Positions 42,008 through 46,678 of a stretch of DNA of 46,678 nucleotides are shown piece by piece. The notes beneath the pieces were generated by a model, which was given only the letters and a program-made list of their open reading frames with translations, did no database searches and was not told where the DNA came from. Every line of letters begins with the position of its first letter. Positions within the stretch are counted from its first letter, which is position 1. The position numbers and the translations under genes are program-made. Source of the DNA: a virus; IMG/VR virus record IMGVR_UViG_3300048999_000129, positions 1 to 46,678 of that record, one strand, 5' to 3'.

Positions 42008-42195
42008 CGGGCCGGGTGTTCTACAGCGATGACGTGCTCGGCACGGATCGCGACGTTCTGATCCCCATCCGGACCTTGCCCGGCGAACCGGATCCAGCAT
42101 GCCTGCGGGTTGAACATCGCCTCGATCTGTTCCACGGTCGACGTGGTCTCGACGATCGGCGTGCTGCCGTCGATCATGTAGAACTTGATCCTCAT
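42004..42195 (-). CDS. Small beta-type phage protein
   Basis: 63 residues, KFYMIDGSTPIVETTSTVEQIEAMFN...NVAIRAEHVIAVEHP, probably a small alpha/beta unit. ATGA overlaps on both sides. No family recognised. Confidence 0.6.
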   Translation of the reverse strand: MRIKFYMIDGSTPIVETTSTVEQIEAMFNPQACWIRFAGQGPDGDQNVAIRAEHVIAVEHPAR

Positions 42196-42443
42196 CGCTT
42201 CCCCTCTCGGATCGCGGCCGCCACCTTGCGGGCAGTCGTCTCGGCGACCCAGAACTCCTGAGCCGTAATGCGCGCCTCCTCGGCCTGCTCGCCTCGGAAC
42301 ATGTAGTCCAGGCTGAGTGATTGGTTGGCCCAGAATAGCTTGCGCTCAGCGTAGTGGTCGGCCATCGCGTCCCAGCGTCGGGCTCGAGACTCGCGCCTTC
42401 CGCTTCGCCTGAACAGGCTTGCAAGCCGGGAGAGCTTTACCAC
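42192..42443 (-). CDS. Basic helical phage protein overlapping the upstream gene
   Basis: 83 residues from GTG 42443, with GGAGG seven bases upstream. N-terminus very basic (KLSRLASLFRRSGRRESRARR), then amphipathic helices. Its first 98 bases also encode the end of the 74-residue membrane protein in another frame. No family recognised. Confidence 0.6.
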   Translation of the reverse strand: MVKLSRLASLFRRSGRRESRARRWDAMADHYAERKLFWANQSLSLDYMFRGEQAEEARITAQEFWVAETTARKVAAAIREGKR

Positions 42444-42570
42444 GGCGGGACCTCCACTTCGTCAGGGACCTGTCATAGATCATACGGCTGAACCAGCCGA
42501 GACAGACCAGCCCGAAGGCTGGCCATAGCGTGAGCGCGACCTGAGCAACTCCCCCGAGTAGTCCGGTCAT
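42346..42570 (-). CDS. Small membrane protein with basic tail
   Basis: 74 residues from ATG 42570, overlapping the SprT-like gene stop (ATGA). One hydrophobic helix (about 5-24, GGVAQVALTLWPAFGLVCLGW), then a basic tail that overlaps the next gene for 98 bp. Function unknown; the long overlap makes the C-terminal end less certain. Confidence 0.55.
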   Translation of the reverse strand: MTGLLGGVAQVALTLWPAFGLVCLGWFSRMIYDRSLTKWRSRRGKALPACKPVQAKRKARVSSPTLGRDGRPLR

Positions 42571-43208
42571 GTCTTTTTCACCTCCTGCTCGAGCTCCTCG
42601 AAGTGCAGCGGGCATTCCGGGATTCCCTTGTCGATCCACAGCTGCGTCGTACGGACGTTGTAGCCGCAGGTCTCGACCTTGCCGGGCTCGTTCTCGACGG
42701 GGTGCTTGCAGGAGAGCTTGAGCATCCGCGCCTTCTGCTTCTTCTGCTTGAGTTCGCCGATGTTCAGCGCCGCGCCCGGGTACTCGCCGAGCTCGGCCAG
42801 GATCGGCTGGAGGATCTCGATCAGCGCCTCGCTGCCCGTAGCCGTCGTGTATGGCGCGGTGAGACCCATCTGGCTGACCAGCTTCCGGAACCGGCCAGTG
42901 TGACCCGACTCGCAGTCGTCGATCGCGTGAGCGACCTCGTGGATCAAGGTGAGCAGGATCTGCTCCGCCTGGTCGGCGCCGAGTGCGGGCGAGATGAAGA
43001 TCTGCGAGATCCCGTCGCTGGCCGCCTTGGAGTGGAAACAGACGCCGCGTGCGATCCGGGCCTTGGTGACGCTGAAACCGACGCCGACTACGACGGGCGG
43101 GACTCGCACCGGCTCGCCGTCTTCCTTTGTCTTGGCGTAGAGGTCGGTGATGTGCACCAACGCTTCGGCCAGCCATGCTTCTCGTGACGGTACGATGTGC
43201 TCGTTCAT
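42567..43208 (-). CDS. SprT-like zinc metalloprotease
   Basis: 213 residues from ATG 43208 with AGGAGG four to five bases upstream. HEVAH (90-94) with SGHTGRF (H103) is the SprT/Spartan-type HExxH...H site. A C-terminal Cys set (LSCKHP, TCGYNV, CPLHF, about 165-205) fits the SprT zinc ribbon. Family members cleave DNA-protein crosslinks; a phage version could clear proteins from replicating DNA. The leader carries a GTGTAAACG copy at 43226-43234. Confidence 0.82.
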   Translation of the reverse strand: MNEHIVPSREAWLAEALVHITDLYAKTKEDGEPVRVPPVVVGVGFSVTKARIARGVCFHSKAASDGISQIFISPALGADQAEQILLTLIHEVAHAIDDCESGHTGRFRKLVSQMGLTAPYTTATGSEALIEILQPILAELGEYPGAALNIGELKQKKQKARMLKLSCKHPVENEPGKVETCGYNVRTTQLWIDKGIPECPLHFEELEQEVKKT

Positions 43209-43245
43209 ACAACCTCCTGGGCTAGGTGTAAACGACAATGCTGTG

Positions 43246-43251
43246 AGCGTA
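43246..43251 (-). promoter_or_regulatory. Possible -10 box (TACGCT) before the SprT-like gene
   Basis: Minus strand TACGCT, with a predicted start near 43239 just upstream of the GTGTAAACG word in the leader. It lies against the terminator hairpin at 43259-43284. No -35 match. Confidence 0.4.
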
Positions 43252-43258
43252 TAGCAAA

Positions 43259-43284
43259 AGACGGGGCCCGTATAGACCCCGTCT
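43259..43284 (-). terminator. Terminator with U tract after gene 43296
   Basis: Arms AGACGGGG (43259-43266) and CCCCGTCT (43277-43284); on the minus strand the right arm is followed by TTTT, and outer ATAGC/GCTAT pairs extend the stem. Best rho-independent terminator of the leftward arm. Confidence 0.85.
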
Positions 43285-43295
43285 CGCTATATGGA

Positions 43296-43487
43296 CTACC
43301 TCTTCTTTTTCTTCTTGGCCGCCTTGGCTGCCTTGGCCGCGTCGTCCTTGATCTTCTGGCGGGCCGCTTCCGCCTTCCGGCCAGCCTGGAACGCCCGCAG
43401 AGCCTCCTTCTTCTGTGCGCGCTCCTTGGCCTTCTTCTGGCGCTGCAGACGCTTGATCTCGTCCTCGTCGCCACCGAAAATACCCAT
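43296..43487 (-). CDS. 63-residue Lys/Ala-rich helical protein
   Basis: ATG 43487 overlaps the preceding stop by one base (TGATG); GTG 43490 is an alternative start. After GIFGGDEDE the whole chain is a Lys/Arg/Gln/Ala helix ending KKKKKR. It is one of three such small basic proteins around the kinase-phosphatase gene. Likely nucleic-acid binding; inference. Confidence 0.6.
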   Translation of the reverse strand: MGIFGGDEDEIKRLQRQKKAKERAQKKEALRAFQAGRKAEAARQKIKDDAAKAAKAAKKKKKR

Positions 43488-43606
43488 CACTTACCGCCCT
43501 TCTTGGCATCCTTCTCGGCCTGGATTCGTTTGGCCTCTTCGGCGACCTTGCGGCGCCGCTCGGCCTTCTCTTGCTCCAACTTCTTGAACCGTTCGTCGTC
43601 GGCCAT
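43487..43606 (-). CDS. 39-residue Lys/Glu-rich helical protein
   Basis: ATG 43606 overlaps the kinase-phosphatase stop (ATGA). Sequence ADDERFKKLEQEKAERRRKV then a further charged helix ending KKGGK; a single amphipathic helix. Function unknown. Confidence 0.55.
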   Translation of the reverse strand: MADDERFKKLEQEKAERRRKVAEEAKRIQAEKDAKKGGK

Positions 43607-44565
43607 CAGAACGGGCCCGGCGCGACCTGGAGACAGGTGATCCCCAGCGATCGCCACATCTCGACGACCTGGTCGCGGTCGTCCAGCACGAACTGGACGT
43701 CGTAGTAGTCGCGGATATGCTCGTCGAACAGCGCCAGTTTGACCACCGAGTCCTTCGGCTGCTGCACGCCGTCCGGCAGTTCCGGGCGCATGTAGAGCGG
43801 GTAGACCTCGGGGTTGTAACCCAGCGAACTCAGCCACTTCTCGGTCTGCGGGCGGCAACTCTCGACCCGGCCGGACATGAAGATGACCTCCAGGTCCTGC
43901 CTGGTCCAGCGACTGAAGCCAGTAACCACCCAGTCGACCAGGTCCACGATCGGCCGGTTGGGCAGGTCCTCGCCGACGCGGTGGTACTCGTGCGGGCCCC
44001 GGCCGTTCATCAACGCGAAGGTCCCATCGAGATCGACGATGATCGCCGACGGGCGGCCCGGGACCGGCACGTACGCACGGCCGAGGTCCACGCCGCCTTC
44101 CGGCTTCGGTGGGTTGGCAGGCATCGGCAGCGGGTAGGGCTTGCCAGCCACGAAGCGGGCCTGCTTCAGGATGACGCCCTTACCGACGCGCTCTTCGACC
44201 GGCCGATCGGCGTCGCGCTGGATGCACTCGGCGACCGGGACGTTGGTCAGGTCGACGACGTCGAAGTCAGCTCCGACCGACTCGGCGATGGCCAGCCAGC
44301 GGCGAGCGTACTGCTGCCGAAGGTTCATGTCGTCCACGATCACGTCGCGGCCGGCCTCCAGGAGTTTCCGGACCGTCGACTCCTGGGCGCTGGTGATGAC
44401 GTTCTCGGTGGCCTGGTCGTAGGCGTACGTTCCCCACGGCGCCAGCATGCGGCGCAGGTCGTCCCGGTTGACCCGGTTGCGGCCGGGGGCCTCGGTGATC
44501 CAGCGCTTGGCGTAGGTGGTCTTGCCGGAGCCGGGCAGTCCCCGGGTGATGGTCAGCGTGCTCAT
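43606..44565 (-). CDS. Polynucleotide 5'-kinase / 3'-phosphatase (T4 Pnkp-like)
   Basis: 319 residues from ATG 44565. N-terminal kinase: GLPGSGKTT (9-17; K15, T16) and RVNRDDLRR with D35 and R38, at the same numbers as T4 Pnkp K15, S16, D35, R38. C-terminal HAD phosphatase: VDLDGT with D178 and D180 and a distal FVLDDRDQV. T4 Pnkp converts 2',3'-cyclic-phosphate/5'-OH tRNA breaks to ligatable ends. With the RNA ligase at 45140 it forms a repair pair. Residues 37-170 show the usual kinase lid and linker. ATGA overlap with gene 44562. Confidence 0.92.
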   Translation of the reverse strand: MSTLTITRGLPGSGKTTYAKRWITEAPGRNRVNRDDLRRMLAPWGTYAYDQATENVITSAQESTVRKLLEAGRDVIVDDMNLRQQYARRWLAIAESVGADFDVVDLTNVPVAECIQRDADRPVEERVGKGVILKQARFVAGKPYPLPMPANPPKPEGGVDLGRAYVPVPGRPSAIIVDLDGTFALMNGRGPHEYHRVGEDLPNRPIVDLVDWVVTGFSRWTRQDLEVIFMSGRVESCRPQTEKWLSSLGYNPEVYPLYMRPELPDGVQQPKDSVVKLALFDEHIRDYYDVQFVLDDRDQVVEMWRSLGITCLQVAPGPF

Positions 44566-44765
44566 GGAAGAATCAGGTCCTCTCTGATCAGCTCGAGAGC
44601 CTTCTCTCGAGCGACATGGTCGGTGGAGATCCGTTCCTCGGCGACCGCGACGCGGTCCTCGATCGGGATGGTGTGCCACGGACTACGGTAGTCGCGCTCG
44701 ATCTGCCTGGCAATAGCCCGTCCCACCATCTGGGCAACTACGGCCAAAGCCGCACTGTCATCCAT
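44562..44765 (-). CDS. Small helical protein before the kinase-phosphatase
   Basis: 67 residues, ATGA overlaps on both sides. SAALAVVAQMVGRAIARQIERDY...AVAEERISTDHVAREKALELIREDL: two helices, acidic C-terminal half. No family recognised. Confidence 0.58.
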   Translation of the reverse strand: MDDSAALAVVAQMVGRAIARQIERDYRSPWHTIPIEDRVAVAEERISTDHVAREKALELIREDLILP

Positions 44766-44947
44766 CAGGCCGGGCCGTGCTTGAGATGGCGGCCGCGCTT
44801 GCCGCAGCGCTTCTCGATCCCCTTGTACTTGTAGGACGCTCCGCAGACTGGCGCCTTGGGATCCGACAGATCGCCGGAGCGGGGCAGCTTCGGGCCGATC
44901 ATCGGCTTGCGAGGATTGCCCCGGCCGCGCTTCTTTTCGTCGGCCAT
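44765..44947 (-). CDS. Small basic protein with Cys/His pattern
   Basis: 60 residues. N-terminus basic (ADEKKRGRGNPRKP), then PVCGASYKYKGIEKRCGKRGRHLKHGPA with two Cys and two His that could hold zinc. Probably nucleic-acid binding. ATGA overlaps on both sides. Confidence 0.58.
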   Translation of the reverse strand: MADEKKRGRGNPRKPMIGPKLPRSGDLSDPKAPVCGASYKYKGIEKRCGKRGRHLKHGPA

Positions 44948-45138
44948 CAGCTCAGCCAGCCCTTCTTCTCGGCCTGCTTGGCGGCGCGCTTGGCCTGTCG
45001 TTCAGCCTTCGCGGCATCCTGCTTGGCCTTCTTCTCCTCGGCCTTCCAGTGAGAGCCGGTCTGGCCGCGCCGGACGTTCGTCTGGGCGTTGTACTCGCGC
45101 TGACCGTCGCCAGCGCCTGTCCGTGGTCCGATTCGCAC
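44947..45138 (-). CDS. 63-residue Lys/Ala/Glu-rich protein next to RNA ligase
   Basis: GTG 45138 with AAGGAGG six bases upstream, one base after the RNA-ligase stop. N-terminal third is Arg/Gly/Asn-rich, the rest a basic Lys/Ala/Glu helix ending KKGWLS. Third of the small basic proteins in the RNA-repair block. Function unknown. Confidence 0.6.
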   Translation of the reverse strand: MRIGPRTGAGDGQREYNAQTNVRRGQTGSHWKAEEKKAKQDAAKAERQAKRAAKQAEKKGWLS

Positions 45139-45139
45139 G

Positions 45140-46315
45140 TCAGTCCTCCTTCGGAGCGTTCGATGGGGTGAGGCCGGCCTCGGGCTTGGCCTGCGCCCAG
45201 AGCTTGGCCTTGATGTCCTTGCCGTCGAGCAGGGCCCAGTAGGCCCACTGGTCGTCGCCAGCCATCGCGAACAGCGGAGCCAGGGCGGCACGCTCAGTGC
45301 GACTGACCGACCACTCCTCGTCGACCAGGTTGATGACGCCTGCCTTGAAGGCCTCGTTCATCATCGCCTGGTAGCTGACCTTGAAGTTCGACCAGCGACG
45401 CTTCACGCCGAGCTCCAGTCGAGTCCAGACCTCCATGACCCAGGGATGGAATTCGTCCGGCAGCGGCTCGATGGTGGCCGCGAGGGTCTCGCCAGCGACG
45501 ATCGCCTCCCAGACGCGCCGCTCGGACAGACCGGTGACGAGGCGGTGCAGCCGGACGTAGTCCTCCTGCTTCAGCTTCACCATCTTCTTGCCGCCTTCGG
45601 TCGCGATGACCATGCCTTCGCGGTTCTCGCGGGGCGAAGCGACCAGGGCGTCGGCCAGCGTCGTACGCGCGTCCAGCAGCTGCACGGTAGGGCCTACCCA
45701 GCCGAGGTGTCGCTGCGCCGCGAACGGGTCGTAGACGTAGCCGTCTTCCAGGTCGACCGAGCCCAGCAGGAACAGGTCGTCCCGGCCACGGTAGTCGACG
45801 ACGATCCGGTTCTCGGGGTAGATGATCTCGAACAGGAATGTCTCGTCGTCGGCCGAGTGGTGCTTCTCGCGCGGGTCCTCGGGGCCGGACAGGTCGTCGT
45901 ACTTGGTCTGGAGCAGGCGCGTCGCATGGAGCGCCTGGCCGGAAGTAAAACTGCCCCGCGTCGCGATGGACAGCGTGCCGGAGTTCGGCTGCCGATAGAG
46001 GATGCCGAGCGACCCGTCGAGCTTGTCGAGCGTGTAAACGGTCTCCGCCAGACCGATCTGGTCGGCGCCGGCCTGGCCGTGGTTCCAGAACTTCCGGAAC
46101 GGCCGGGCCACGATCTCGCCGTTGTCGGTGTTCCAGATCAGGCCACGGCAGTGGTTCAGCGCGGGGACCTGAGCGAAGATCTCGGGCTTGACCTGCGCCC
46201 GATCGGTGTAGTTCAGCAGGCGCAGCGGTTCGTGCGGGTGCTCGACCTCGCGGACGTACTTGTTCTCCATCAGCCAGGCGAGCTCGTCCATCGGCGCCAG
46301 ATCGTACAAGTGCAT
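45140..46315 (-). CDS. RNA ligase (T4 Rnl1-like)
   Basis: 391 residues, ATG 46315 with AGGAGG five bases upstream. Motif I KLDGS (98-102), nucleophile K98 (T4 Rnl1 K99); upstream RPFRKFWNHGQ (71-81) is the Rnl1-type substrate segment; LFEIIYPENRIVVDY (161-175) is motif III, EGMVI (233-237) motif IV, KMVKLK (244-249) motif V. The C-terminal 140 residues match the all-helical Rnl1 tail. T4 Rnl1 joins cut tRNA anticodon loops after Pnkp healing. First gene of the leftward arm; a GTGTAAACG copy at 46032 encodes Val-Tyr-Thr in antisense frame. Confidence 0.9.
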   Translation of the reverse strand: MHLYDLAPMDELAWLMENKYVREVEHPHEPLRLLNYTDRAQVKPEIFAQVPALNHCRGLIWNTDNGEIVARPFRKFWNHGQAGADQIGLAETVYTLDKLDGSLGILYRQPNSGTLSIATRGSFTSGQALHATRLLQTKYDDLSGPEDPREKHHSADDETFLFEIIYPENRIVVDYRGRDDLFLLGSVDLEDGYVYDPFAAQRHLGWVGPTVQLLDARTTLADALVASPRENREGMVIATEGGKKMVKLKQEDYVRLHRLVTGLSERRVWEAIVAGETLAATIEPLPDEFHPWVMEVWTRLELGVKRRWSNFKVSYQAMMNEAFKAGVINLVDEEWSVSRTERAALAPLFAMAGDDQWAYWALLDGKDIKAKLWAQAKPEAGLTPSNAPKED

Positions 46316-46394
46316 CGGGACCTCCTAGTTGTCGTGGTGGGAATAGTCTTGCGGAAGCGCAACACTTCGGCAAGAGGGTGTCCACAGAATGAGA

Positions 46395-46439
46395 CAGGCC
46401 CCGCCGGGCATCCTTTCGGATCCGGCCCGGCGGGGCCTG
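46395..46439 (-). terminator. Terminator between tRNA genes and RNA ligase
   Basis: Perfect 15-bp arms CAGGCCCCGCCGGGC (46395-46409) and GCCCGGCGGGGCCTG (46425-46439), 15-nt loop. Ends leftward transcription from the tRNA genes. The rest of 46316-46532 holds no gene; a small inverted repeat TTGCG/CGCAA lies at about 46350-46363. Confidence 0.82.
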
Positions 46440-46532
46440 AATGCGATGATTACGGCGTGCGCCTGCCGGCCCGTCCTAGTTTCTCGTCCACCGTGAGGTG
46501 GGGTTTCAGCGATCTATCCGGGCTGTCACTGC

Positions 46533-46609
46533 TGGTAGGCCCCCAGGGACTCGAACCCTGAACCCCCGGATTAAGAGTCCGGTGCTCTAGCCAATTGAGC
46601 TAGGGGCCC
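46533..46609 (-). tRNA. tRNA-Lys (anticodon CTT)
   Basis: 77 nt on the minus strand. Acceptor GGGCCCC pairs with GGGGCCT; D-arm TAGCTCAATTGGCTAGAGC; anticodon arm CCGGA-CTCTTAA-TCCGG with anticodon CTT; T-arm CAGGG-TTCGAGT-CCCTG. Discriminator A and an encoded CCA (TGG on plus at 46533). It reads AAG, the main Lys codon in this genome. Confidence 0.93.
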
Positions 46610-46652
46610 AACGGTCGGTTTGTCAGCGACAGGCCATCCGACCAAAACCTTG

Positions 46653-46678
46653 CTCCGGAGACAGGGCTCGAACCTGTG
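46653..46678 (-). tRNA. Partial tRNA, cut by the window end
   Basis: Minus strand ACAGG-TTCGAGC-CCTGT T-arm (46661-46677) followed by CTCCGGA acceptor 3' strand (46654-46660) and discriminator G. The anticodon lies beyond 46678, so its identity is unknown. No CCA is encoded at its 3' end, unlike the Lys gene. Confidence 0.8.

Larger units (their letters stand above)
3949..46040. repeat. Dispersed asymmetric 9-mer GTGTAAACG
   Basis: Exact copies: plus strand at 3949, 8956, 14718, 17722, 19678, 43226 and 46032; minus strand (CGTTTACAC) at 5730, 25437, 27473 and 37492. One-mismatch copies: 13399 (CTGTAAACG), 29470 (GTGTAAATG), 33243 minus (GTGTAAACA). The base before it is usually C or G. Copies occur in several reading frames (Val-Asn, Val-Tyr, Cys-Lys and Phe-Thr readings) and once in a 5' leader (43226), so protein sequence does not explain it. 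Function unknown; see findings. Confidence 0.75.

Noticed and set aside
46441-46532. Possible extra tRNA between the terminator and tRNA-Lys
   Set aside because: No cloverleaf arms or TTCGA-type T-loop can be drawn.

Overview
This window looks like most or all of the genome of a tailed double-stranded DNA phage with a long non-contractile (siphovirus-type) tail. The high G+C content, GTG/TTG starts, strong AGGAGG ribosome sites, overlapping genes and the protein types point to a high-G+C actinobacterial host; the sequence does not let me name the genus. Position 46678 cuts a tRNA gene, so the genome continues beyond the window or is circularly permuted.

Layout. (1) 1-396 has no gene but holds a dense cluster of the heptamer GGTGACA (eight exact copies, both strands), a candidate replication origin next to a P4-type primase-helicase (397-2856, minus strand) and a small HTH protein (2853-3068). 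(2) 3069-3146 is a divergent promoter region; both promoters place the transcript start on or within a base of the ATG, so both mRNAs look leaderless. (3) 3147-32321 reads rightward: DinG-like Fe-S helicase, small and large terminase, portal, MuF-like protein, scaffold, major capsid, a fibre-like pair, connectors, major tail protein, tail chaperones with a -1 frameshift site, a 1652-residue tape measure with two peptidoglycan-hydrolase-like regions, tail-tip proteins, membrane proteins, an M15 endolysin, a holin and a GH26-like hydrolase. A hairpin at 32345-32376 separates it from the convergent arm. (4) 32387-46315 reads leftward as a compact chain of small, mostly ATGA-coupled genes: endonuclease VII, MazG-like and DUF5664 nucleotide-pool proteins, SSB-like protein, deoxyribonucleotidase-like HAD protein, Cas4/RecB-like nuclease, HNH nucleases, SprT-like metalloprotease, an Ig-like (IPT/TIG) protein, polynucleotide kinase-phosphatase, two RNA ligases of different families, and several tiny lysine-rich proteins. 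(5) 46533-46678 holds tRNA-Lys(CTT) and part of a second tRNA.

How it fits together. The primase-helicase, DinG-like helicase, SSB-like protein and Cas4/RecB-like nuclease form a replication/recombination set. The kinase-phosphatase and RNA ligases next to phage tRNAs form an RNA-repair set of the kind known in T4 to reverse host anticodon-nuclease damage. No integrase or recognisable immunity repressor is present, which favours a lytic life style.

The most unusual signals are not genes: an asymmetric word GTGTAAACG (11 exact copies plus 3 one-mismatch copies, in several coding frames and one 5' leader), the iteron cluster, repeated TANNCTGA-type boxes placed 6-7 bases before start codons, inverted repeats written in unusual codons inside genes, and a pair of 18-bp palindromes in the early arm.
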